Position numbers and translations under genes: made by a program. Of a stretch of 64,000 nucleotides of DNA, positions 54,290 to 63,945 are shown piece after piece; the first letter of the stretch is position 1, and the number at the start of each line of letters is the position of its first letter. The stretch comes from UMGS1519 sp050951005. GTDB taxonomy: Bacteria > Actinomycetota > Coriobacteriia > Coriobacteriales > Eggerthellaceae. The DNA lies in NCBI GenBank assembly GCA_050951005.1, contig JBMNIP010000001.1:248001-312000 (forward strand), read 5' to 3'. The notes below the pieces were generated by a model, which saw nothing but the letters and a program-made list of their open reading frames with translations, was not told the DNA's origin and did not search any database.

Positions 54290-54447
54290 GTTGCTTTCAA
54301 AAGCCCCGTAAACGCAGTCTCCAAAGGGACGGCGCGACGCCCCAGGGAAAGTCCAGACCCTGACAGCGCCCGTCGTGCTCGGCGTAGGAAACCGGCATCC
54401 GGCGGATCTGCACTTTTGAAACACACATGGGTAAATGGAGGAAGACT
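54290..54447 (+). ncRNA. Structured 5' leader of rplM
   Basis: About 158 bases of leader. TTTCAAAAG (54295-54303) and CTTTTGAAA (54413-54421) form a perfect 9-bp outer helix. Inside are candidate hairpins GGCG-CGA-CGCC, CAGGG...CCCTG (about 54344-54362), CGCC...GGCG and CCGG-CAT-CCGG. Such leaders often bind the encoded ribosomal protein to repress translation. It does not look like the short Firmicutes L13 leader. Confidence 0.6.
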
Positions 54448-54882
54448 GTGAAAACGTATTACGCGAAGCCCGGTGAGGTTAAGCGCGAATGGCTCCTCAT
54501 CGATGCTACCGATCAGGTGCTCGGCCGCGTTGCCACAAAGGCAGCCATGCTGCTGAAGGGCAAGCACAAGCCGCAATACACTCCGCATGTTGACACCGGT
54601 GACTTCGTCATCATCATCAACGCTGACAAGATTCGCGTCACCGGAGCCAAGGCAACGGACAAGATCTACTACCATCACACCGGTTATGCCGGCGGCCTGA
54701 AGTCCGAAACCTTCGAAGAGGCGATGCGCAAGCATCCCGAGCGCGTTGTCGAGCATGCCGTGAAGGGCATGCTGCCGAAGAACACGCTGGGTCGTGCTCA
54801 GGGCATGAAGCTGAAGGTCTATGCAGGTCCGGATCATCCGCACGCGGCTCAGAAGCCCCGTGAGATCAAGATGGGAGAATAA
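54448..54882 (+). CDS. rplM: 50S ribosomal protein L13
   Basis: A 144-residue L13, very close in length and sequence to E. coli L13 (YTPHVDTGDF, KVYAGPDHPHAAQKP). GTG 54448 is chosen because GGAGG lies six bases upstream and the protein then starts MKTYYAKPGEVKREW, matching the family. An in-frame ATG at 54427 would add seven residues. rpsI follows three bases after the stop. Confidence 0.97.
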   Translation: MKTYYAKPGEVKREWLLIDATDQVLGRVATKAAMLLKGKHKPQYTPHVDTGDFVIIINADKIRVTGAKATDKIYYHHTGYAGGLKSETFEEAMRKHPERVVEHAVKGMLPKNTLGRAQGMKLKVYAGPDHPHAAQKPREIKMGE

Positions 54883-54885
54883 CCA

Positions 54886-55278
54886 ATGGCAGGTGAAGCG
54901 ATTTATTACGGCACCGGCCGTAGGAAGAACGCGGTTGCCCGCGTCCGCATCGTCCCCGGTACCGGCAAGGTGACTATCAACGGTCGCGATGGCAAGGAGT
55001 TCTTCGGCCGCGAGGCTCTGCTGAACTACGCCACGACGCCGTTCAAAGTGACTGACACGGTTGGCCAATTCGATGTCATCGCCCGTTGCAACGGCGGCGG
55101 CATCTCCGGCCAGGCTGGCGCTCTGCGCCACGGCATCTCCCGTGCATTGCTGGAGGCAGGAGATTACCGGGCCGAGTTGAAGAAGGCCGGCTATCTGACG
55201 CGCGATGCCCGTATGGTCGAGCGCAAGAAGTACGGTCTGAAGAAGGCCCGTAAGCGCCCGCAGTTCAGCAAGCGCTAA
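54886..55278 (+). CDS. rpsI: 30S ribosomal protein S9
   Basis: A 130-residue S9 with YYGTGRRKNAVARVRIVPG and the conserved basic C-terminal tail KKARKRPQFSKR that reaches the P site. The start lies three bases after rplM, so both are co-translated. A strong terminator follows. Confidence 0.98.
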   Translation: MAGEAIYYGTGRRKNAVARVRIVPGTGKVTINGRDGKEFFGREALLNYATTPFKVTDTVGQFDVIARCNGGGISGQAGALRHGISRALLEAGDYRAELKKAGYLTRDARMVERKKYGLKKARKRPQFSKR

Positions 55279-55300
55279 GTCCGCGCAGTTTCTTCAAGCG

Positions 55301-55337
55301 AAAGGCCGCATCGGCGAACCGATGCGGCCTTTTTTGT
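55301..55337 (+). terminator. Rho-independent terminator after rpsI
   Basis: GGCCGCATCGG-CGAA-CCGATGCGGCC followed by six Ts. Confidence 0.95.
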
Positions 55338-55403
55338 ATTGAGGGGGGCGGAGATACGGGTTCCCCACGGCTGGGAAAACTTGCCTGCCGTTTGTTCGAA
55401 CTT

Positions 55404-55424
55404 CCGATAGAGCGTTATCGGTAA
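55404..55424. promoter_or_regulatory. Dyad upstream of the metY promoter
   Basis: CCGATA-N6-TATCGG (55404-55421) contains CGTTATCGGTAA (55413-55424), a 12-mer also present upstream of glnN at a similar distance from its promoter. Confidence 0.45.
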
Positions 55425-55482
55425 AACAGAAACAAGAGGAATGAACTGGGAAAACAATGATGGATTATTGATAGAGCACGGT

Positions 55483-55520
55483 TTGACGGCTCATTGATAG
55501 CGGGATATAACCTATACCCG
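55483..55520 (+). promoter_or_regulatory. metY leader promoter
   Basis: TTGACG-N17-TATAAC (55483-55511), start expected near 55518. The -10 sits inside an imperfect dyad, CGGG-A-TATA/TATA-CCCG (55501-55520), a possible operator. Confidence 0.85.
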
Positions 55521-55541
55521 ACAAAGGAGGTAGGAAATACC

Positions 55542-55643
55542 GTGAATCGTTCGATCCGAAACCGAAATACGACATTGCAGCAGCGGCGGACCTTCGGGCA
55601 GCGAATGTGCCGTCAGTGTAAGGAATCGGTGCGAATGCGCTAG
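55542..55643 (+). CDS. Cys-containing leader peptide upstream of metY
   Basis: A 33-residue open frame starting at GTG with AAAGGAGG 9 bases upstream, located about 24 bases after the predicted transcription start. It is strongly basic and has two cysteines close together near the end (MCRQCK, residues 22-27; codons TGC 55608-55610 and TGT 55617-55619). It ends at TAG just where the first downstream hairpin begins. Its position before a sulfur-assimilation gene and the overlap of its second Cys codon with a long-range pairing suggest a regulatory leader peptide, sensing Cys-tRNA. Too short to be a known protein. Confidence 0.7.
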   Translation: MNRSIRNRNTTLQQRRTFGQRMCRQCKESVRMR

Positions 55644-55744
55644 TCCTTCGCAGAAAGGACCGCACCACTCGTTCCGGCATCTCTTGCCGGAGGGCCGGAA
55701 AAGCCCCACGAACCGACACTGACTTCATCGACCGAAAGGACCGC
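55612..55744 (+). promoter_or_regulatory. Candidate cysteine attenuator RNA before metY
   Basis: Hairpin GTCCTT-CGCAGA-AAGGAC (55643-55660) starts at the leader stop codon. Hairpin CCGGCA-TCTCT-TGCCGG is at 55674-55690. GTCAGTGT (55612-55619, includes the second Cys codon) pairs with ACACTGAC (55716-55723). The metY ribosome-binding region GAAAGGACCGC (55734-55744) is an exact copy of 55653-55663, so GTCCTT can pair with either. Confidence 0.65.
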
Positions 55745-55748
55745 TATC

Positions 55749-57050
55749 ATGGCATCATTTGAGAACGCGAAATTTGAAACCAAGGCACTGCATGTTGGGC
55801 AGGAAGAAGCCGATCCCGCGACGGATTCCCGTGCAGTACCCATCTACCAGACCACTTCGTATGTATTCCACAGCGCCCAGCATGCTGCCGACCGTTTCGG
55901 CTTGCGCGATGCGGGCAACATCTACGGCCGTCTGACGAATTCGACCCAAGGGGTCTTCGAGGACCGCATTGCCGCGTTGGAGGGCGGAGTTGCCGGTTTG
56001 GCGGTGGCTTCTGGCGCTGCTGCCATCACCTATACCATCGAGGCGCTTGCCCAGGCAGGCGATCACGTGGTGGCGCAGAACACCATCTACGGCGGCACGA
56101 CGAACCTGCTGGAGCATACGCTTTCCAAGTTCGGCGTCGAGACGACCTTCGTAAATGCCCAGCACCTCGACGAGGTAGAGGGGGCCATCAAGGAAAACAC
56201 CAAGCTCGTCTTCATCGAGACGCTCGGCAATCCGAATTCCGATATCCCGGACATCGATGCCATTGCCGCCATTGCGCATAAGCATGGCCTGCCGTTGGTC
56301 ATCGACAATACGTTCGGCACCCCGTATCTGATTCGCCCGATCGAGCACGGTGCGGACATCGTGGTTCACTCTGCCACCAAGTTCATCGGAGGCCACGGTA
56401 CGACCCTCGGCGGCGTCATTGTCGATGGCGGTACCTTCGATTGGGAGAAATCGGGACGGTATCCGCAATTCTCCGAGCCGAATCCGTCCTACCATGGCGT
56501 TTCGTTCGTGCAGGCTGCCGGGAAGGCCGCATTCGTCACCTATGTGCGCGCTATCCTGCTGCGTGACCAAGGCGCAACGCTGAGCCCGTTCAACGCCTTT
56601 TTGTTGCTCCAGGGCACCGAGACGCTGGCCGTGCGCTTGGACCGCCATGCGGAGAATACCAAGAAGGTCGTCGAATACCTGAAGGAACAGCCGCTTGTGG
56701 CCAAGCTGAACCATCCGAGCCTGCCGGAGCATCCGAACCACGATCTGTACGAGAAGTATTTCCCGAATGGAGGCGCCTCGATCTTCACCTTCGACATCAA
56801 GGGCGGCAAGCGCGAGGCGTATACCTTCATCGATTCGCTGGAGCTGTTCAGCGATCTGGCCAACGTGGCGGATGTGAAGTCGCTGGTCGTGCATCCGTAT
56901 GACACCACCCACGCAGAGTGTTCGCCTGAAGAACTGGCCGCTGCCGGCATCAGCCAGGCCACCATCCGGCTGTCCATCGGCATCGAGGCGGCAGAGGACA
57001 TCATCGCGGACCTCGACCGCGGCTTCAAAGCCGTCGCCGCCCTCGATTGA
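55749..57050 (+). CDS. metY: O-acetylhomoserine aminocarboxypropyltransferase / sulfhydrylase, paralogue 2
   Basis: A 433-residue PLP enzyme of the MetY/Cys-Met metabolism family. Motifs: YGRLTNSTQGVFEDRIAALE, ASGAAAITY, the PLP lysine in HSATKFIGGHGTTLGG, and DVKSLVVHPYDTTH near the end. It makes homocysteine from O-acetylhomoserine and sulfide, and relatives can also form cysteine. GAAAGGA precedes ATG. It sits behind the leader peptide and attenuator, with cysK next. Expression is thus probably tied to cysteine supply. Confidence 0.93.
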   Translation: MASFENAKFETKALHVGQEEADPATDSRAVPIYQTTSYVFHSAQHAADRFGLRDAGNIYGRLTNSTQGVFEDRIAALEGGVAGLAVASGAAAITYTIEALAQAGDHVVAQNTIYGGTTNLLEHTLSKFGVETTFVNAQHLDEVEGAIKENTKLVFIETLGNPNSDIPDIDAIAAIAHKHGLPLVIDNTFGTPYLIRPIEHGADIVVHSATKFIGGHGTTLGGVIVDGGTFDWEKSGRYPQFSEPNPSYHGVSFVQAAGKAAFVTYVRAILLRDQGATLSPFNAFLLLQGTETLAVRLDRHAENTKKVVEYLKEQPLVAKLNHPSLPEHPNHDLYEKYFPNGGASIFTFDIKGGKREAYTFIDSLELFSDLANVADVKSLVVHPYDTTHAECSPEELAAAGISQATIRLSIGIEAAEDIIADLDRGFKAVAALD

Positions 57051-57146
57051 TCGTCTCTCGGGGTTGCGCCGCACATCGTCTCGGGACGCTCTCGAAACAA
57101 TGTGCACCCACGAGAAACAGCCAAACAGACATTCGCTACATTTATC

Positions 57147-57175
57147 TTGACGGAAGCGGGGCAACCCGCTATACC
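57147..57175 (+). promoter_or_regulatory. cysK promoter
   Basis: TTGACG-N17-TATACC. The spacer holds a perfect dyad AGCGGG-GCAA-CCCGCT (57155-57170). CCCGCTAT here and ATAGCGGG in the metY promoter are the same 8-mer on opposite strands. Confidence 0.82.
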
Positions 57176-57215
57176 GAATATCATACTAAAAAACTAGGAA
57201 TTAGGAGAACACCTT

Positions 57216-58148
57216 ATGACTGTCTATATTTCCGTTGATCAACTGATCGGCCATACCCCGCTGCTCGAGCTCAAAGGAGTGGAAAAGGACCAGGGTCTCA
57301 AGGCAAAGATCGTCGCCAAGCTGGAGTACTTCAATCCTGCCGGCAGCGCCAAGGACCGCATTGCCAAGTCCATGCTCGATGATGCCGAGGCGTCTGGCAA
57401 GCTGAAACCCGGTGCCACCATCATCGAGCCCACGTCTGGTAACACGGGCATCGCGTTGGCCTCAGTCGGTACGGCGCGCGGCTACAAGGTCATCCTGGTT
57501 ATGCCCGAGACCATGTCGATCGAGCGCCGCAAGCTCATCCGCGCCTACGGCGGCGAGATCGTGCTGACCGAAGGCGCCAAAGGCATGAAGGGGGCCATTG
57601 CCAAGGCCGACGAACTGCATGCGCAGACTCCGGGAAGCTTCATTCCGGGCCAGTTCGTCAATCCTGCGAATCCGGCCATCCATAAGGCCACGACCGGTCC
57701 CGAGGTCTGGCAGGACACCGACGGCAAGGTAGACATCTTCGTTGCCGGCGTCGGCACTGGTGGCACGCTTACCGGTGTGGGCCAGTACCTGAAGGAACAG
57801 AACCCGAACGTGAAGGTGGTGGCTGTCGAACCGGAGACCTCGCCGGTGCTGTCGCAGGGCAAGAGCGGCTCTCATAAGATCCAGGGCATCGGTGCGGGAT
57901 TCGTGCCGGAAACACTCGATACGAGCATCTACGATCAGATTATCCCGGTGCCGAACGATGCGGCGTTTGAGATCGGCCGCCTCATCGGGCACAAGGATGG
58001 TGTGCTGGTGGGCATTTCCTCCGGCGCGGCGGTGTGGGCGGCCATCCAGCTGGCGAAGGATCCGGCAAACGAGGGAAAGACCATCGTGGCCCTGCTTCCC
58101 GACACCGGCGAGCGCTACCTGTCCACGGCGCTCTTCTCTGAGGAATAG
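57216..58148 (+). CDS. cysK: Cysteine synthase A (O-acetylserine sulfhydrylase)
   Basis: A 310-residue fold-type II PLP enzyme making cysteine from O-acetylserine and sulfide. The PLP lysine is in NPAGSAKDRIA, the substrate loop is EPTSGNTGIAL, and the cofactor phosphate loop is GVGTGGTLTG. TTAGGAG precedes ATG. It has its own strong promoter after metY, so it may respond to a separate signal besides read-through. A terminator follows. Confidence 0.96.
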   Translation: MTVYISVDQLIGHTPLLELKGVEKDQGLKAKIVAKLEYFNPAGSAKDRIAKSMLDDAEASGKLKPGATIIEPTSGNTGIALASVGTARGYKVILVMPETMSIERRKLIRAYGGEIVLTEGAKGMKGAIAKADELHAQTPGSFIPGQFVNPANPAIHKATTGPEVWQDTDGKVDIFVAGVGTGGTLTGVGQYLKEQNPNVKVVAVEPETSPVLSQGKSGSHKIQGIGAGFVPETLDTSIYDQIIPVPNDAAFEIGRLIGHKDGVLVGISSGAAVWAAIQLAKDPANEGKTIVALLPDTGERYLSTALFSEE

Positions 58149-58225
58149 CGCACACGTCGTTGCCCGGCCCCTTCGTCGGCTATCTCGGAAGAGGCGTGTT
58201 GCGGCGTAACAATCGACGATGTACG

Positions 58226-58260
58226 AGCGGCTTTCCCCTTTGGGAGGGCCGCTTCTTCTT
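58226..58260 (+). terminator. Terminator after cysK
   Basis: AGCGGC-TTT-CCC/GGG-AGG-GCCGCT followed by TCTTCTT. Confidence 0.75.
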
Positions 58261-58488
58261 GCCATTGGCGGGATGCAATGCGCAGCGAGGGGCAAGGAAG
58301 GGGCCTCACCAGGTCTTCGCTGCTATAAAGAGCACCAGGAGCACAGTGCATGCGGGACCGCCTTTCCGTTATCGGTAAGCGTTCGCCGATGTTTCGGATG
58401 CGTTTCGACCCCGTTAATACTTCGGCTTTCTCCTTACCGTCCTGTTTCGTCAGGGTAATATGTAACCCATCGAAAGGACGGAGCCTCG
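58261..58488 (+). promoter_or_regulatory. glnN promoter region
   Basis: TAATAT (58456-58461) is a good -10; the -35 is weak, which suits an activated promoter. CGGTAAG (58373-58379) is inverted as CTTACCG (58433-58439) over the -35. CGTTATCGGTAA (58367-58378) is shared with the region upstream of metY. Confidence 0.5.
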
Positions 58489-58545
58489 ATGACGGGCCCG
58501 GCGCCGGGCACCGGATCGGGATACCCCGTATATGCGGAGCAATAG
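58489..58545 (+). CDS. Possible 18-residue leader peptide of glnN
   Basis: MTGPAPGTGSGYPVYAEQ then TAG. GGACGGAG precedes its ATG, and it lies within the expected glnN transcript, 43 bases before glnN. The last codon is for Gln, which fits a glutamine-sensing leader only loosely, as there is just one. The frame overlaps the perfect palindrome GCCCGGCGCCGGGC. Confidence 0.4.
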   Translation: MTGPAPGTGSGYPVYAEQ

Positions 58546-58588
58546 GATGTGCCGTTATGCCGGCATCACGATTGCGAAGGAGAGTAGC

Positions 58589-60685
<2,097 letters not shown>

Positions 60686-60714
60686 GCGCGCAGGATACCG
60701 GCGAAGGCTCTTCA

Positions 60715-60750
60715 AACGGCCGCCTGCAGGTTTCGCAGGCGGCCGTTTTC
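60715..60750. terminator. Terminator after glnN
   Basis: CGGCCGCCTGC/GCAGGCGGCCG stem with AA before and TTTT after; it lies between convergent genes. Confidence 0.9.
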
Positions 60751-60787
60751 GCTGCGGCGGTTCGCCCGATTGCGGCGGGAAGGGCCG

Positions 60788-61252
60788 CTACCACACCGAC
60801 GAGCTTGAAGAGGAAGAGCCGCTGAGCATCGACATGGTGCTTGTGTCTATGCCAAGCATCGATATGGCGATCGTGCCGAGCACCAGCTCGATGATGACGC
60901 CCAGGCAGCTGTAGGTAATAGCGCGGTTGCGCGTGGCGCGGTCGCGCCGCCATACCAGCAGCATCGTGATAAGCAGGCCGATAAGGCCGAAGAAGAATCC
61001 CAGGCAGAACCAGCCGACCATTGCCGCCGGTGATGAGAAGGAGGGGCCGTTGCCGGGATCGCCGGACCCTTGCGGACCGCTGTCGCCCGCGGGAAGCTCG
61101 CCTTGGCCTCCATTGGATGCATTGTGGCCGGTAGACGCCAAATCGGTGCCGTGTTCCGAGCCTTCGGGATTCTCGGGTGCCTGTGGGGACGGAGAGCTGC
61201 CCTCTGGGGGTTGGGGCGCGCCATCTTCGTTATGCTGCGTTTCGTCTGCCAT
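60788..61252 (-). CDS. Small membrane protein with disordered N-terminus
   Basis: A 154-residue protein. Residues 1-80 are Pro/Gly/Ser/Asn-rich and probably disordered. Two hydrophobic segments follow (about 82-103, AMVGWFCLGFFFGLIGLLIT, and 113-135), a plan seen in DUF4190-like proteins. The C-terminus is Ser-rich. GAAGGAG fixes ATG 61252. Function is unknown; it is convergent with glnN and divergent from the ABC-F gene. Confidence 0.75.
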   Translation of the reverse strand: MADETQHNEDGAPQPPEGSSPSPQAPENPEGSEHGTDLASTGHNASNGGQGELPAGDSGPQGSGDPGNGPSFSSPAAMVGWFCLGFFFGLIGLLITMLLVWRRDRATRNRAITYSCLGVIIELVLGTIAISMLGIDTSTMSMLSGSSSSSSSVW

Positions 61253-61400
61253 GTGGCTCCTTCCCGCGCATCGGTTGTTTGCCATATCCTCTTGCTTGGC
61301 TTCATTGTACGGGAACGGGATGGCCATGCCGCCAATCCCACGAGGTTACCATCTGCGATGGATATAATGGCGCCACATGCGATGAAAGGGAACGAACGCT

Positions 61401-63221
61401 ATGGCATTCATGATGGGCTGCGAGAAGATCGGGCTTGAGTTCGCGACGAAGAAGGTCTTTGAGGCGCTGACGGTGGGCGTCAACGATGGTGACCGCATCG
61501 GCATCGTCGGGCGCAACGGCGACGGGAAATCCACTTTGCTGAATCTGCTTGCCGGCCGGCTGGAGCCCGATACCGGCCGCGTCACCTCGCGCAACAACCT
61601 GCGTATCGGCATGTTGGGCCAAAACGATGCGCTCGACCCCGAAGCGACGGTCGAGCAGGCGGTTGTCGGGGATGTACCCGAATACGTGTGGGCTTCCGAC
61701 GTGCGCACGCGGAGCATCATCGCCGGTCTTATCTCCGATGTCGACTGGCAGGCAAAGGTCGGCCAGCTTTCCGGCGGCCAGCGGCGCCGCGTCGACCTTG
61801 CCCACCTGCTTATCGGGGATTGGGATGCGCTGCTGCTCGATGAGCCGACGAACCATCTGGATGTGCGCGCGATCACCTGGCTTGCCGGCCATCTCAAGAC
61901 CCGCTGGCGCCATGGCGAGGGCGCCTTGCTGGTAGTCACGCACGACCGCTGGTTCCTCGACGAAGTCTGCCTGAATATGTGGGAGGTCCACGACGCAGCC
62001 GTCACCCCGTTCGAAGGGGGTTTCTCGGCCTATATCCAGCAGCGCGTCGAACGCCAGCGCATCGCCGAGGTTACCGAGCAGCGTCGCCAAAATGAGATCC
62101 GCAAGGAGCTCGCATGGCTGTCCCGCGGGGCCCGAGCGCGTGCGACCAAGCCGAAGTTCCATGTCGCGGCTGCTCAGGCGCTCATTGCCGATGACCCTCC
62201 CATCCGCAACACACTCGAGCTGAAGCGCTTGTCCATGCAACGATTGGGAAAGCAGGTAGTGGACCTGACCAATGTCACGGTGCGTTTCGGCGACCGTACG
62301 GTTATCGACCAGGTGGACTGGACCATCGGACCTGGAGACCGTTTCGGCCTGTTGGGCGAAAACGGGGCGGGGAAAACGACGATGCTCAACCTGATTACCG
62401 GTCAGCTGCAACCCACCAGCGGGTTCGTGAAAATCGGAAAGACGGTGAAGTGCGCGATTCTCTCCCAGCGGTTGCATGAATTGGAGCCGGTAGCGGACGA
62501 TTTCGTACGCGTCGTGCTGAAGCGCTGCCGTACCACCTATATGGTCGATGGCAAGGAGATGAGCCCCGGCGAGCTGCTGGAGCACATGGGCTTCGAACGC
62601 GCGCAGCTGAACAGCCGCGTGAAGGATCTCTCCGGCGGTCAGAAACGCCGCCTGCAGCTGTTGCTGGTGCTTCTCCAAGAGCCGAATATGCTCGTATTGG
62701 ACGAGCCGGGCAACGACATGGACACCGATATGCTGGCGGTGATGGAGGATCTGTTGGACGAATGGCCCGGTACGCTGGTGGTCGTCTCGCACGACCGCTA
62801 TTTCATGGAGCGGGTGACGGATGACCAGTATGCGCTGATCGACGGGCATATCCGGCATGTGCCGGGAGGTGTGGAGCAGTACCTGCAGATTATGGACGAG
62901 CGGGCGGGGCGCCAAGCGGCCGACCCCCATGCGAAGAACCTTCCTGCGCAGGCAGAAGCCAAGCAGGCAAAGTCCGCTGCCCGCACCGACGGCATGACGA
63001 ACGCCGAGCGGTACAAGGCACGCAAGGAGTTGGCTTCGCTTGAGCGTCGAATATCGACGCAAGAGAGGAAACTGGCTCAGGCGGAGCAGACCATGCGGGA
63101 GGTTGATCCTACCGATTATCAAGCGTTGGAAGCACAGCAGCAGGCCATTGCCGATATCAAGGACGAGAAGGATGCGTTGGAGCTCGATTGGCTGGAACTG
63201 TCTGAGAAACTTGGCGAATAG
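61401..63221 (+). CDS. ABC-F family ATPase (Uup-like)
   Basis: A 606-residue soluble ABC-F protein with two nucleotide-binding domains and no membrane part. Domain 1: GRNGDGKST, LSGGQRRR, LLLDEPTNHLD. Domain 2: GENGAGKTT, LSGGQKRR, LVLDEPGNDMD (G in place of the usual T). The inter-domain linker is Arg-rich (RGARARATKPK). A C-terminal coiled coil covers about 540-606. Such proteins act on ribosomes; Uup-type members influence translation or transposon excision. AAAGGGAACG precedes ATG. Confidence 0.92.
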   Translation: MAFMMGCEKIGLEFATKKVFEALTVGVNDGDRIGIVGRNGDGKSTLLNLLAGRLEPDTGRVTSRNNLRIGMLGQNDALDPEATVEQAVVGDVPEYVWASDVRTRSIIAGLISDVDWQAKVGQLSGGQRRRVDLAHLLIGDWDALLLDEPTNHLDVRAITWLAGHLKTRWRHGEGALLVVTHDRWFLDEVCLNMWEVHDAAVTPFEGGFSAYIQQRVERQRIAEVTEQRRQNEIRKELAWLSRGARARATKPKFHVAAAQALIADDPPIRNTLELKRLSMQRLGKQVVDLTNVTVRFGDRTVIDQVDWTIGPGDRFGLLGENGAGKTTMLNLITGQLQPTSGFVKIGKTVKCAILSQRLHELEPVADDFVRVVLKRCRTTYMVDGKEMSPGELLEHMGFERAQLNSRVKDLSGGQKRRLQLLLVLLQEPNMLVLDEPGNDMDTDMLAVMEDLLDEWPGTLVVVSHDRYFMERVTDDQYALIDGHIRHVPGGVEQYLQIMDERAGRQAADPHAKNLPAQAEAKQAKSAARTDGMTNAERYKARKELASLERRISTQERKLAQAEQTMREVDPTDYQALEAQQQAIADIKDEKDALELDWLELSEKLGE

Positions 63222-63225
63222 CGCC

Positions 63226-63945
63226 TCAATCGGGGTTGCGGATCTGTGCGGCGGGGCACAGCCTCTGCAGCTCAGGGAGAAGGGCCTCTAATTCTTCTGG
63301 CGGCCAGGCATGGAAGATTCCCGAACCGGCAATGACCCCTTCGCTATCACGGTATTGCTGCAGGTACCAGGCGGGGACGCTGTGCAGATGCCTGGCGATG
63401 GTGCGCAGGTCGTCTTTCGTATGCAGCTCGCGGGTCACGGTGGTGCGGCATTCGTAGGGCACCCCGCTGTTTGCGATTACGATAAGCGATGCCCCGATTC
63501 CTTCCGTGGAAATCGCATCCATACCGCTGGTTTCGGCATAGCGGGCCGGGGCGTTCTTGATGTCCAGCGCCACGTAATCCACATAGCCTGTTGCGAGAAG
63601 GCGTTCCAACCGACCGGGCAGGGTGCCGTTCGTGTCGAGCTTCACCAGGAATCCGCGCGCATGGATGTCCCGGCAGAATTCGGTCAGGTCGGGCTGAAGC
63701 AGGGGCTCCCCGCCTGTGATGCAGACGCCGTCAAGCAGTCCCGCCCGTTTGTCCAGCAGCGCGAACAGCTCCTCTTCGGGCACGAGTGGGAAGTATCGCG
63801 TGCCATCCTCGGCTTTTCGGCCGAGGACCAGGTCATGGTTCTGGCAGAACGGGCAGCGCAGGTTGCAACCCGGGGTGAACACGGTTGCCGCCGTCTTTCC
63901 CGGGTAGTCGAGCAGGGTGAGCTTCTGTATTCCCGAAATGCGCAT
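63226..63945 (-). CDS. Anaerobic ribonucleotide reductase activating protein, second type
   Basis: A 239-residue radical-SAM protein of the longer NrdG-like type (TIGR02495-like). The cluster motif is C27-x3-C31-x2-C34 (GCNLRCPFC), followed by CITGGEPLLQ and LDTNGTLPGRLE. It is distant in sequence from the nrdG next to nrdD at 2.7 kb. The partner glycyl radical enzyme is not beside it. It may serve another nrdD or a different glycyl-radical protein. The gene is convergent with the ABC-F gene, 4 bases apart. Confidence 0.88.
   Translation of the reverse strand: MRISGIQKLTLLDYPGKTAATVFTPGCNLRCPFCQNHDLVLGRKAEDGTRYFPLVPEEELFALLDKRAGLLDGVCITGGEPLLQPDLTEFCRDIHARGFLVKLDTNGTLPGRLERLLATGYVDYVALDIKNAPARYAETSGMDAISTEGIGASLIVIANSGVPYECRTTVTRELHTKDDLRTIARHLHSVPAWYLQQYRDSEGVIAGSGIFHAWPPEELEALLPELQRLCPAAQIRNPD

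Noticed and set aside
54340..54370. CAGGGAAAGTCC resembling the GGAAAGUCC core of RNase P RNA
   Set aside because: The element is far too short for RNase P RNA and the other universal parts are missing; it sits in the rplM leader.
55653..55744. GAAAGGACCGC repeat as a simple transcript duplication or mobile repeat
   Set aside because: Only 11 bases long and both copies fall at functionally meaningful places (hairpin arm and ribosome-binding site), which fits a switch better than a mobile element.
48167..57050. The two metY-type genes as a recent duplication
   Set aside because: The proteins differ across most of their length, including around the PLP lysine, so any duplication is ancient.
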